64,000 bases of DNA, taken from assembly GCA_007118495.1 (NCBI GenBank), contig SKRM01000026.1, forward strand, positions 62,001 through 126,000, given 5' to 3'. Made by a program: the position numbers and the translations under genes. The notes beneath the pieces are model-generated. The model was not told the DNA's origin and made no database searches. It saw only the letters and a program-made list of their open reading frames with translations. This document shows positions 1 to 8,709 of this stretch, in pieces (position 1 is the first letter of the stretch; every line of letters begins with the position of its first letter). Source of the DNA: Bacteroidales bacterium (GTDB taxonomy: Bacteria; Bacteroidota; Bacteroidia; Bacteroidales; UBA7960).

Positions 1-1916
1 CTTTCTTGGTATTCAGACATATCGATCCGAACCATGGCGTGTTCATTATTGAATAGAAATTCAGCCAGTGCTTTGGCAAGTTCGGTTTTCCCAACGCCGG
101 TTGTCCCCAAAAAAATAAATGACCCCACAGGTCGTCGGGGATCCTGAAGACCGGCTCTGCTTCGCCTGATGGCATCTGAGACAGCTTCAATGGCCTCTGC
201 CTGACCAACAACCCTCTTGTGCAATTCTTCTTCAAGACCGATAAGCTTTTCTCTTTCGCTCTGAAGCATGCGGTTTACCGGAATCCCTGTCCACCTTGAA
301 ACAACATCAGCAATGTCTTCTGCACTAACCTCTTCTTTGATGAGTGCTGAATTGGCTTGCATTTTTTGAAGTTTCTCGTGAAGAGTTGAAAGCTTTTGCT
401 CAGCCTCCTTTATGCGGCCATAACGCAGCTCTGCAACTTTTCCATAATCACCGCTACGTTCAGCCTGTTCTGCCTCAAACCTGAGTTGTTCCATCAATAG
501 TTTAACCTGCTGTATTTCGTCTACAACAGCCTTTTCACTTTGCCAGTTGGCGTGCAGCCGGTTTCTTTCTTCTCTGAGGTTGGCCAGTTCTTTGTTCAGA
601 TGCGCCAGCTTTGGCTCATCCTTTTCTCTTTTTATTGCTTCTTTCTCAATTTCTAACTGCCTGATTCTCCTTTCGGCCTCATCAAGTTCTTCGGGAACCG
701 AATTCATTTCAAGCCTGAGTTTTGAAGCTGCTTCATCAATAAGGTCAATGGCCTTGTCAGGTAAAAAGCGATCTGAAATATAGCGCTGTGAGAGCTCAAC
801 GGCGGCAATAATGGCTTCATCCTTGATCCTTACCTGGTGGTGGGTTTCGTATCTCTCTTTTAACCCTCTTAATATGCTAATTGCATCTGCTTTAGAAGGT
901 TCATCGACCAAAACGGTCTGGAATCGCCTTTCAAGTGCTTTGTCCTTTTCAAAATATCTCTGATACTCCTTTAGTGTGGTGGCTCCAATGGCCCGTAATT
1001 CACCTCTTGCCAGAGCGGGTTTCAGGATGTTGGCAGCATCCATGGCGCCTTCTCCTGCTGCGCCTGCCCCCACGAGTGTGTGTATTTCATCAATGAACAA
1101 TATATATTCACCATCTGAAGAGACAACCTCTCTGATAACAGACTTGATCCTTTCTTCAAATTCACCCTTATATTTTGCCCCGGCCACCAATGAACCCATG
1201 TCTAACGAGAATATTTTCTTTGATTTCAGATTGTCCGGAACGTCGCCATTGATTATTCTGTGTGCAAGACCTTCAGCTATAGCGGTTTTGCCTACACCTG
1301 GTTCACCAATTAAGATAGGATTGTTTTTTGTTCTTCTTGAAAGGATCTGCAGAATACGCCTGATTTCATCATCTCTGCCAATAACAGGGTCTAGCTTACC
1401 TGAGAGTGCCAGGTCATTCAGGTTATTGGCATATCTGTTCAACGAATTAAAGTTTGCCTCAGCACCCGGGGTGTCAACCCTGGCTCCCTGTCTAAGTTCT
1501 TTGATGGCTTTTTTAAGACCAGTCTTGCTAAGACCTGCGTCCCTGAGCAATTGCGCCACATCATCATGGCCGGTAACGATTGCCAGCAGAAGATGTTCGA
1601 TTGAAATATATTCATCTTCAAACTCTTTCAGTAATGAAAAGGCTGATTGCAAAAGGGTTTTAACATCAGTTGACAAATAGGCTTCGCCTCCTGAAACCCT
1701 CGGGTAGCCGGCAATGATGCGGTCAAGTGCCTGTTGGATAGCGGATATCTGTACCTGGTTTTTTTTTAGGAGAAAGGTGGTGACATTTTCGTCAACAACA
1801 AGGATGGCTTTTAGCAGGTGGCCGTTTTCAATGGCCTGGTGCTGATATCCAAGGGCAATTTCCTGAGCCTTTTGTATGGCCTCTTGTGATTTTATGGTTA
1901 AACGATCAAAATGCAT
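1..1916 (-). CDS. clpB: ATP-dependent disaggregase ClpB (3' end outside window)
   Basis: ClpB is a cytoplasmic hexameric AAA+ chaperone that, with DnaK, pulls polypeptides out of aggregates. Reading inward from the ATG at 1916 gives about 638 codons of an expected 860 or so. The N-terminal Clp repeat domain is followed by the first AAA+ module with Walker A GEPGVGKT near residue 202, a charged coiled-coil middle domain near residues 400-520, and the start of the second AAA+ module with Walker A GTTGVGKT near residue 602. The long middle domain separates it from ClpC at 48147. The gene runs off the left edge, so the C-terminus cannot be judged. The 208 bases between it and the next gene hold both promoters, but I see no clear consensus there. 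Confidence 0.96.
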   Translation of the reverse strand, partial: MHFDRLTIKSQEAIQKAQEIALGYQHQAIENGHLLKAILVVDENVTTFLLKKNQVQISAIQQALDRIIAGYPRVSGGEAYLSTDVKTLLQSAFSLLKEFEDEYISIEHLLLAIVTGHDDVAQLLRDAGLSKTGLKKAIKELRQGARVDTPGAEANFNSLNRYANNLNDLALSGKLDPVIGRDDEIRRILQILSRRTKNNPILIGEPGVGKTAIAEGLAHRIINGDVPDNLKSKKIFSLDMGSLVAGAKYKGEFEERIKSVIREVVSSDGEYILFIDEIHTLVGAGAAGEGAMDAANILKPALARGELRAIGATTLKEYQRYFEKDKALERRFQTVLVDEPSKADAISILRGLKERYETHHQVRIKDEAIIAAVELSQRYISDRFLPDKAIDLIDEAASKLRLEMNSVPEELDEAERRIRQLEIEKEAIKREKDEPKLAHLNKELANLREERNRLHANWQSEKAVVDEIQQVKLLMEQLRFEAEQAERSGDYGKVAELRYGRIKEAEQKLSTLHEKLQKMQANSALIKEEVSAEDIADVVSRWTGIPVNRMLQSEREKLIGLEEELHKRVVGQAEAIEAVSDAIRRSRAGLQDPRRPVGSFIFLGTTGVGKTELAKALAEFLFNNEHAMVRIDMSEYQE

Positions 1917-2124
1917 GAATCAAGATTTTTTAAAAAAGATACAAAAGTTAAACCAATCAAGGATAAATGGTTTTTTCAGACAAAATGGCACTTCAACTGG
2001 ATGGCCTGCTGACATGGTTTCTTGCTAATTACCGCGACATTTCAATTAATTAGTATTTTTTCATTTGTTTTTGTATTATTGCCGCTTCAACTACCAAACC
2101 ATAACCTTTGATATAATTTGTATT

Positions 2125-3339
2125 ATGCGGAAAATTGAATTACACTGGCAGATCTTGATTGCACTCGTGCTGAGTGTTGTATTTGGTTATTTTTTTACAG
2201 AGCATGTCCGCCATGTCGCCTGGTTGGGTGACCTTTTTCTAAGGGCACTCAGAATGATCATCGCACCGTTGATCTTTTCATCAATTGTATCGGGGGTTGT
2301 TGGATTGGGAAGTGCGGAGAATCTTGGGCGCATGAGCGCTAAAACCTTCGGCTATTATTTGGTGACCAGTCTTATCGCTGCAGTTATCGGGCTTACCGTA
2401 GTTAATATATTTAAGCCGGGTGTTGGAGCAGATCTCGGACTTACTGAATCAGGTGTCGCCCTTGAGGCTGGTGCCGGCACATTCGGTGAAACACTGATGA
2501 ATATTATTCCAACCAATATTATTCAAGCCCTGGCTGAAACGGATATGTTATCCATTATTTTCTTTGCTATCTTGTTCGGATTCTTTGCCACCCGTGTCGG
2601 CCCAAAATACCGTGATCCCATTGAGAAAGGATTCAATGCAATCTTTGAGGTGATGATGCGTATTACCATGTTTATTATTCGTTTTGCACCACTGGGTATT
2701 TTTGGGATTGTTTCGGGAATCGTAGCTGAACAGGTAGATGACCTTGTAGGTATATTCAGCCGCATGGGGGTTTATATGCTGGCAGTGATTCTGGCACTTT
2801 TATTCCATTCTTTTGTCATCCTTCCACTGATGATGAAGTATTTGGGTAATATTAACCCTATAAAGCACCTGAAAGCCATGTCTGTTCCCTTGCTGACCGC
2901 ATTTACCACATCAAGCAGCAGTGCAACCCTGCCGCTTGCCATGGAAGCTGTTGAGCAGAACAGCGGTGTCTCCAAGAAAGTGACCAGCTTTGTACTTCCG
3001 CTTGGTGCTACGGTTAATATGAATGGTACGGCACTTTATGAGTGTGTTTCCGTATTGTTTATTGCCCAGGCCTATGGAATTGAGTTGAGCTTAATTCAGC
3101 AGTCTATTGTCGTTTTAACAGCGCTGTTGGCTTCAATCGGGGCTGCCGGTATACCCATGGCTGGTCTTGTGGTGATTACCATCATCTTGTCTGTTCTGGG
3201 TCTTCCTCTTGAAGGTGTTGGCCTTATACTGGCCGTTGAAAGGATTTTGGATATGTTCAGAACCTCTGTGAACGTTTGGAGTGATACCTGTGGTGCGGTG
3301 ATTATTGCCAAGTCAGAAGGTGAAACCCTGAAGGTATAA
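2125..3339 (+). CDS. dicarboxylate/amino acid:cation symporter (DAACS, SLC1-like)
   Basis: This 404-residue inner-membrane carrier resembles the GltP/GltT/DctA family, which imports glutamate, aspartate or C4-dicarboxylates with sodium or protons. It has about eight hydrophobic segments, the serine-rich re-entrant hairpin (TTSSSSATLP) and the unwound TM7 motif. That motif reads NMNGT at residues 298-302, whereas the family norm is NMDGT, so the acidic sodium ligand is replaced by Asn. I chose the ATG at 2125, since the frame upstream is a 20-residue non-conserved stretch and MRKIELHWQI is the usual family start. Substrate cannot be told from sequence. It stands alone, convergent with rimM. 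Confidence 0.9.
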   Translation: MRKIELHWQILIALVLSVVFGYFFTEHVRHVAWLGDLFLRALRMIIAPLIFSSIVSGVVGLGSAENLGRMSAKTFGYYLVTSLIAAVIGLTVVNIFKPGVGADLGLTESGVALEAGAGTFGETLMNIIPTNIIQALAETDMLSIIFFAILFGFFATRVGPKYRDPIEKGFNAIFEVMMRITMFIIRFAPLGIFGIVSGIVAEQVDDLVGIFSRMGVYMLAVILALLFHSFVILPLMMKYLGNINPIKHLKAMSVPLLTAFTTSSSSATLPLAMEAVEQNSGVSKKVTSFVLPLGATVNMNGTALYECVSVLFIAQAYGIELSLIQQSIVVLTALLASIGAAGIPMAGLVVITIILSVLGLPLEGVGLILAVERILDMFRTSVNVWSDTCGAVIIAKSEGETLKV

Positions 3340-3366
3340 TTTGGGGTTACTTAAGGTGGCTCCCGG

Positions 3367-3900
3367 TTAGCCTTCGGTGAAAAGATCCATAAGACCTTCC
3401 GGGGGGTCAAGCCATATTTTTTTGTTCTCCTTGTCAAGGTCCTGAATAAAGTCATCGTGCAAGGGGATTAAAATCTCACCTTTTTCACCCTTTATACTGA
3501 AAAGCGGATTGCCAGGATATTCGAGTATTTCTATGACCGTGCCAAGAAATACCCCATTAGTCATGAATACCCGAAATCCTTCAAGTTCGTGATAGTAAAA
3601 AGCATTATCCTCAAGGTCTGGTAGTTTTTTCAGGGGCAGGTATACCCGGGCTCCGCAAATTCGACGTGCTTTTTCAATGGTATCCACATCAATAAAATCG
3701 ACAACAGCCTCTTTGCCTTTTGCTCTGATGGTAATTTTGTGCACAAAAAAAGGAACCAGTTTTCCTTCCATTAGAATGAAAACTGATTCCAACTCTTTAT
3801 AATCTGTAGGTGAATCTACCTCGAGGGCTAAAACTACCTGTCCTTCAAACCCAAATGTTTTTGCTATGTATCCCAGATAATAAAAATCGTCTGTGTTCAT
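3367..3900 (-). CDS. rimM: ribosome maturation factor RimM
   Basis: RimM is a cytoplasmic assembly factor that binds ribosomal protein S19 and helps mature the 3' domain of 16S rRNA in the small subunit. The 177-residue length is normal. The N-terminal beta-barrel begins with the typical G-x-I-x-K/T-x-F-G-x-x-G pattern (residues 9-20), and the C-terminal PRC-barrel half carries the YYxxLEG region. It lies 28 bases downstream of rpsP on the same strand, and the rpsP-rimM order is widely conserved, so the two are probably co-transcribed. Confidence 0.94.
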   Translation of the reverse strand: MNTDDFYYLGYIAKTFGFEGQVVLALEVDSPTDYKELESVFILMEGKLVPFFVHKITIRAKGKEAVVDFIDVDTIEKARRICGARVYLPLKKLPDLEDNAFYYHELEGFRVFMTNGVFLGTVIEILEYPGNPLFSIKGEKGEILIPLHDDFIQDLDKENKKIWLDPPEGLMDLFTEG

Positions 3901-3928
3901 GCAGTGTGGGTGTGCAGGGCTTTGGTAA

Positions 3929-4708
3929 TTACTTCTCCTCCTTTTCTTCGGGTTTCTCCTCCTTTTTGGTCTCTTCTTTTTCTTCTGCCTCTTCTTTAGT
4001 GGCTTCTTCTTTAGCTTCAGGAGCTTCAGTGGCTTCTTCTTTGGCTTCAGGAGCTTCAGTGGCTTCTTCTTTAGCTTCAGGAGCTTCAGTGGCTTCTTCT
4101 TTGGCTTCAGCAGCTACAGGAGCTTCTTCTTTGGCTTCAGGAGCTTCAGTGGCTTCTTCTTTGGCTTCAGCAGCTACAGGAGTTTCTTCTTTGGCTTCAG
4201 GAGCTACAGGAGCTTCTTCTTTGGCCGCATCTTCAGCTTTCAGGTTTTCTTTGGCACGTTTCTTTGCCAGCTCAGCTGCTCTTGCTTCGTTTACCTTGCG
4301 CTCTTCTTCATGGGCTTTTTTTGCCGTGTCTTTGGCTTCAAGGTCTTTATCTTTCTTTGCTTTTTCCAGTTTATCCTGTTTTTCTTTCAGCCAGGCCTGA
4401 AATTTTTCATGTGCCTGCTCTTCGGTAAAGGCACCTTTTTTTGCGCCTTTAAGCAAATGGTGCATCATCATTACACCCTTGTTTGAAAGGATGCTACGAG
4501 CAGTATCGGTGGGTTGGGCCCCAACCTGCACCCAGTAAAGTGACCGGTCAAAATTAATATCAATGGTAGCTGGGTGGGTCATGGGGTTGTAAGTGCCAAG
4601 TCTCTCAATGAATCTTCCATCTCGGGGTGCACGACCATCCGCAACTACCAGATGGTAAAATGGTTGCCCTTTTTTACCTTTTCTCTGTAGTCTGATTTTT
4701 GTTGGCAT
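3929..4708 (-). CDS. rpsP: 30S ribosomal protein bS16 with long repetitive C-terminal tail
   Basis: Residues 1-85 are a standard bS16 core ([20 protein letters not shown] start, [20 protein letters not shown] region), which binds 16S rRNA early in 30S assembly. The family is usually 80-90 residues and longer in Bacteroidota, but this protein is 259 residues. Residues 90-160 form a charged helical, probably coiled-coil segment. Residues 161-238 are about eight ten-residue units of the type [20 protein letters not shown], followed by a Glu/Lys-only end. The tail is acidic, unlike most ribosomal proteins, and is probably disordered and surface exposed; its role is unknown. It is first in an rpsP-rimM pair. 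Confidence 0.95.
   Translation of the reverse strand: MPTKIRLQRKGKKGQPFYHLVVADGRAPRDGRFIERLGTYNPMTHPATIDINFDRSLYWVQVGAQPTDTARSILSNKGVMMMHHLLKGAKKGAFTEEQAHEKFQAWLKEKQDKLEKAKKDKDLEAKDTAKKAHEEERKVNEARAAELAKKRAKENLKAEDAAKEEAPVAPEAKEETPVAAEAKEEATEAPEAKEEAPVAAEAKEEATEAPEAKEEATEAPEAKEEATEAPEAKEEATKEEAEEKEETKKEEKPEEKEEK
3995..4228 (-). repeat. in-frame 30-bp tandem repeat in the rpsP tail
   Basis: About eight copies of a 30-base unit (GCTTCTTCTTTGGCTTCAGG on the plus strand plus 10 bases) encode the ten-residue Glu/Ala/Pro/Lys blocks of the S16 extension. Units differ mainly at the codons giving TEAP or PVAA. Copies are close to identical at nucleotide level, which points to recent expansion by slippage or unequal recombination, and copy number may vary between strains. 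Confidence 0.9.
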
Positions 4709-4860
4709 TGAATTTAAATTTTAATGGTTATTAAAGTCTTGATTTTTACAAGGGTGCAAATATCCGGTTTTTTTTTCAATAAAAAAAATTAAGTCGGACG
4801 AAAATTGTGTCCCATGACCCGATGTTTTTGCATATTTTTAATAATTAAAACAATCCATGC

Positions 4861-7800
4861 ATGTCATACCCTGAATTTACACATCTTCACGTACATACAC
4901 AATATTCCATACTCGACGGAGCCTCATTTATTGAACCCCTGATTAAAAAAGCTGCGGCCGATGGTATGCAGGCACTGGCAATAACCGATCACGGAAATAT
5001 GTACGGTGTGATTGAATTTACCGAAACCGCAAAAAAGCATGGCATCAAACCCATTATCGGGTGCGAGGTATACGTGGCTGATGGCAGCAGGCATGAGAAA
5101 AAGGGAAAGGAAGACAGAAGCGGGCACCATATGGTGCTGCTTGCAAAAAACCATGAAGGATACAAAAACCTGTCAAGATTATGCTCCAAAGGTTTTCTTG
5201 AAGGGTTTTATTACACACCACGGATAGACAAAGAGCTTTTATTTAAGCACCATCAGGGCTTGATTGCAACAACTGCGTGCCTTGGCGGGGAGATTCCCCA
5301 AATCATAATGAACAGGGGAGAAGAATCCGCTGTGGCTGTAATCAGTGAATACCTTGAAGTTTTCGGAGATGATTTTTACCTTGAGCTGCAAAGGCATGGG
5401 CTGGAAGAGCAAGAACCGGTAAACCAGGCTCTTATAAGGCTGTCTAAACAGCTTGACGTTCCGCTTATTGCCACCAATGATTGTCACTATATCAATGCAG
5501 ATGACTCTAAGGCACACGATATTCTGGTGTGTCTTCAAACTGGAAGAGATCTGGATGATGATACCCGTATGAGGTATAGCGGACAAGAGTACCTGAAAAC
5601 CCGGAAAGAAATGGGTGAGTTGTTCAGCGATGTGCCCCATGCCCTTGAAAATACGATGAAAATTGCAGAAAAGGTAGAAAACTACAGCATTAAACAAAAA
5701 GTGATGTTGCCTGGTTTTCCGCTTGCAGAAGGGTTTACTTCTGAAGATGATTATCTTCGCCACCTTACCTACCGGGGAGCAAAAAAATTGTACCCTGAAA
5801 TCACCGATCAAATCAGGGAACGGCTCGACTTTGAATTGGGAGTGGTTTGTGAAATGGGCTTTGCAGGGTATTTTCTGATCGTACAGGATTTTATCAATAA
5901 GGCCCGTGAAATGGATGTGGCTGTCGGGCCTGGCAGGGGCAGTGCTGCTGGTTCGGCTGTTGCCTATTGCACCGGTATAACAGCGATTGATCCCATACGC
6001 TATAACCTGCTGTTTGAGAGATTTCTGAATCCGGAGAGGATCTCCATGCCCGACATTGATATCGATTTTGATGATGAAGGCCGTGAAAAGGTGATGAAAT
6101 ATGTTATTGACAAATATGGCCGTGAAAAGGTTGCACAAATTGTCACCTTTGGTACCATGGCAGCCAAATCGTCCATTCGTGATGTGGCCCGGGTGTTAAA
6201 GCTTCCGCTTTCTGAAGCAGACCGGCTTGCCAAACTGGTGCCTGAAAGGCAGGGAACAAGCCTTGCAACTGCCTACAAAGAGGTGCCTGAGCTCAAGCAG
6301 GCTCTGGAAGACCCCAACCCGCTGATCAGAGAAACTTTACATTTTGCCAGTAGCCTTGAGGGCTCAAACAGGCAAACCGGAGTGCACGCCTGCGGGGTAA
6401 TAATCGGACCAACTGATCTGATTGACTGCCTTCCGCTGAGCACCCAGAAGGATACTGATCTGCCTGTAACCCAGTATGAGGGAAAGTACGTTGAGTCTGT
6501 GGGCATGCTGAAAATGGATTTTCTGGGGCTCAAAACCCTTTCAATAATCAAAGAAGCCCTTAAAAACATTGAAAAAAGATATGGCAGTAAAATAGATATT
6601 GAAAACATCCCCCTTGATGATGAGCAAACGTATGCACTTTACCAGCGTGGTGATACCGTAGGTACATTTCAGTTTGAATCGCAGGGAATGCGTGAATACC
6701 TCAAAGAGCTGAAACCAACCAATATTGAAGACCTCATTGCCATGAATGCGCTATACAGGCCGGGTCCCATGGATTTTATCCCATTGTATATCAAAAGGAA
6801 ACATGGCCACCAAAAAATTGAGTACCCCCATGCCTGGCTCGTAGATATCCTCAAGCCAACCTTTGGCATCATGGTCTATCAGGAACAGATCATGCAGGCA
6901 GCCCAGATCATGGCCGGCTTTTCCCTGGCCTCAGCCGATATCCTGCGAAGGGCTATGGGTAAAAAGAAAAAAGAAGAGATGGAGCGGCAAAAAGCTTTCT
7001 TTCTTGAGGGTTCACTTGAAAAGGGTATTGATAAGGCAACAGCTGAAAAGATATTTGATGTCATGGCCAGGTTTGCTGAATATGGATTTAACCGGTCACA
7101 TTCAGCGGCCTATTCGGTGGTTGCATACAGAACAGCCTATCTGAAGGCCAATTATACGGCTGAGTATATGGCTGCTGTACTGACAAATAACTTCAGTGAC
7201 ATCAAGAAGATCACTTTCATGATGGAAGAATGCCAGCGCCAGCAAATTCCTGTACTTGGTCCTGACGTGAATGAGAGTACTTTTAATTTTGTGGTTAACA
7301 ATAAGGGAGAGATCCGTTTTGGCCTTGGAGCAGTTAAAGGGGTGGGTGAAGGTGCAGTTGAAGCTATTGTAGAAGAGCGTGAGTCTAACGGACCTTTTAA
7401 AAACATATTTGATTTTGCCAGGCGGGTAAACCTGAGGGCGGTAAACAAAAGGGTGTTTGAGTCGCTGGCAAAGGCCGGAGCCTTCGATTGTTTTGATGGT
7501 TCTCACAGAGCCCAGTTTTTCCACTCAGACGATAATGGAGTTACCATATTTATTGACAGGATTATCCGGCACACCAACCAGGTGTTGCTCAGAGAAAATA
7601 CTTCGCAGATGAATCTCTTCGGTGACACTGCCGAAAAAAATATCCCTAATCCTGAACTGCCCGAATGTCAGTTGTGGGGAATGATGGAAATGTTGAGTCA
7701 GGAAAAAGAAGTTACGGGTATGTATATTTCGGGGCATCCCCTCGATAACTTTAAGATACACATAAAAAGTTACTGCAATATCAGCATAGGTGATCTGAAG

Positions 7801-8322
7801 AATTTACAGGCCCTGAAGAACAAAGAGCTTACCTTTGCGGGCATCATCACCGGAGCCGCCCACAAATATACCAGGACAGGGAATCCTTATGGCTCATTTC
7901 AGATTGAAGACTATAGTGACTCTCACCAGTTATTTCTCTTTTCAGAAGATTATCTTAAGCACAAACATTTTCTGGAACCTCAGAATGCAGTGATGATTAA
8001 AGCCAGGGTGCAGCCTGCCAGGAGAAACCCCGGACAGATTGAAATAAAGATTAAAAGCATGTCTTTATTGAGCGAGGTAGCTGAAACATCTAATGCTGAC
8101 CTTATGTTGCAAATTCCTGTAAGCGATATTGACGAAGAAATGGTTAAACGTTTAAAAGAATTGTCAAAAAAGTTCAAAGGTAGATCAAGGTTGAAGATAT
8201 CTGTTTTAGATCCCATTGAAAATGGCACTGTTGAGATGATGTCGCGCAATGTTAAGGTTGAGCCTATTGGGTTTTTGAAAGAATTGCTCAAACATCATGA
8301 TATTAGTTTTCGTTTGAACTGA
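4861..8322 (+). CDS. dnaE: DNA polymerase III alpha subunit DnaE
   Basis: This is the replicative C-family polymerase, 1153 residues, close to the E. coli length. The N-terminal PHP domain (about 1-280) keeps all nine expected metal ligands (H10, H12, D19, H44, E69, H90, C140, D207, H209). The palm has catalytic Asp residues 398 and 400 in PDIDIDF and a third at 553 in MDFLGLKT. Finger, tandem helix-hairpin-helix and C-terminal OB-fold regions follow (OB near 985-1065). The start fits the family opening (F-T-H-L-H-V-H). It is followed by trxA after 52 bases, and the -33 element for trxA lies inside its last codons. Confidence 0.97.
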   Translation: MSYPEFTHLHVHTQYSILDGASFIEPLIKKAAADGMQALAITDHGNMYGVIEFTETAKKHGIKPIIGCEVYVADGSRHEKKGKEDRSGHHMVLLAKNHEGYKNLSRLCSKGFLEGFYYTPRIDKELLFKHHQGLIATTACLGGEIPQIIMNRGEESAVAVISEYLEVFGDDFYLELQRHGLEEQEPVNQALIRLSKQLDVPLIATNDCHYINADDSKAHDILVCLQTGRDLDDDTRMRYSGQEYLKTRKEMGELFSDVPHALENTMKIAEKVENYSIKQKVMLPGFPLAEGFTSEDDYLRHLTYRGAKKLYPEITDQIRERLDFELGVVCEMGFAGYFLIVQDFINKAREMDVAVGPGRGSAAGSAVAYCTGITAIDPIRYNLLFERFLNPERISMPDIDIDFDDEGREKVMKYVIDKYGREKVAQIVTFGTMAAKSSIRDVARVLKLPLSEADRLAKLVPERQGTSLATAYKEVPELKQALEDPNPLIRETLHFASSLEGSNRQTGVHACGVIIGPTDLIDCLPLSTQKDTDLPVTQYEGKYVESVGMLKMDFLGLKTLSIIKEALKNIEKRYGSKIDIENIPLDDEQTYALYQRGDTVGTFQFESQGMREYLKELKPTNIEDLIAMNALYRPGPMDFIPLYIKRKHGHQKIEYPHAWLVDILKPTFGIMVYQEQIMQAAQIMAGFSLASADILRRAMGKKKKEEMERQKAFFLEGSLEKGIDKATAEKIFDVMARFAEYGFNRSHSAAYSVVAYRTAYLKANYTAEYMAAVLTNNFSDIKKITFMMEECQRQQIPVLGPDVNESTFNFVVNNKGEIRFGLGAVKGVGEGAVEAIVEERESNGPFKNIFDFARRVNLRAVNKRVFESLAKAGAFDCFDGSHRAQFFHSDDNGVTIFIDRIIRHTNQVLLRENTSQMNLFGDTAEKNIPNPELPECQLWGMMEMLSQEKEVTGMYISGHPLDNFKIHIKSYCNISIGDLKNLQALKNKELTFAGIITGAAHKYTRTGNPYGSFQIEDYSDSHQLFLFSEDYLKHKHFLEPQNAVMIKARVQPARRNPGQIEIKIKSMSLLSEVAETSNADLMLQIPVSDIDEEMVKRLKELSKKFKGRSRLKISVLDPIENGTVEMMSRNVKVEPIGFLKELLKHHDISFRLN

Positions 8323-8343
8323 CTAAAAATTCATGTACATTTG
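8313..8343 (+). promoter_or_regulatory. trxA promoter, Bacteroidota type
   Basis: TTTG at 8313-8316 and TACATTTG at 8336-8343 are separated by 19 bases and match the Bacteroidota -33/-7 consensus TTTG / TAnnTTTG exactly. The -33 box overlaps the 3' end of dnaE. Transcription would start near 8350, 25 bases before the trxA ATG, which rules out the longer frame beginning at 8333. Confidence 0.75.
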
Positions 8344-8374
8344 TAATCACACATTTACATTTAAATACATAGTT

Positions 8375-8692
8375 ATGGCACTTGAATTTACTGACGCAAA
8401 CTTTGAAGAACTAGTTGTCAAGGCAGACAAGCCGGTATTGGTTGATTTCTGGGCTGAGTGGTGTGGCCCTTGCCGAATGGTAGGTCCGATCGTATCAGAA
8501 ATTGCTGACGAGTATGACGGTAAGGTAGTTGTCGGAAAGCTTGACGTTGACAGCAATCCTGAAGTGGCTATGAAATATGGCATAAGGAATATTCCAACTA
8601 TTCTGTTCTTCAAGAACGGCGAGATAGTCGACAAGCAGGTCGGGGCTGTGCCAAAGTCTGTCCTGACAGGCAAAGTAGAGAGCCTTTTATAA
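8375..8692 (+). CDS. trxA: thioredoxin
   Basis: This is a 105-residue cytoplasmic thioredoxin, which reduces protein disulfides using electrons from thioredoxin reductase. The active site WCGPC has Cys30 and Cys33, and the cis-proline is Pro74 in RNIPT. Length and motifs match classical TrxA with no signal peptide. The start at 8375 gives MALEFTD. An upstream in-frame ATG at 8333 would lie inside the -7 promoter element and is rejected. It has its own promoter and is followed after 17 bases by a DUF58 gene. Confidence 0.95.
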   Translation: MALEFTDANFEELVVKADKPVLVDFWAEWCGPCRMVGPIVSEIADEYDGKVVVGKLDVDSNPEVAMKYGIRNIPTILFFKNGEIVDKQVGAVPKSVLTGKVESLL

Positions 8693-8709
8693 TTTAAATA
8701 CCTTTTTTT

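Noticed and set aside
3810-4400. Long open frame opposite rpsP coding Ser/Ala repeats
   Set aside because: It is the antisense shadow of the Glu/Ala/Lys repeat in rpsP; the 30-base periodicity alone keeps it open.
4709-4860. GATATTTG on the minus strand upstream of rpsP as a -7 element
   Set aside because: First base does not match TAnnTTTG and there is no -33 box at correct spacing.
5239-6138. Long minus-strand open frame inside dnaE
   Set aside because: No family resemblance; dnaE on the other strand is unambiguous, so this is a frame shadow.
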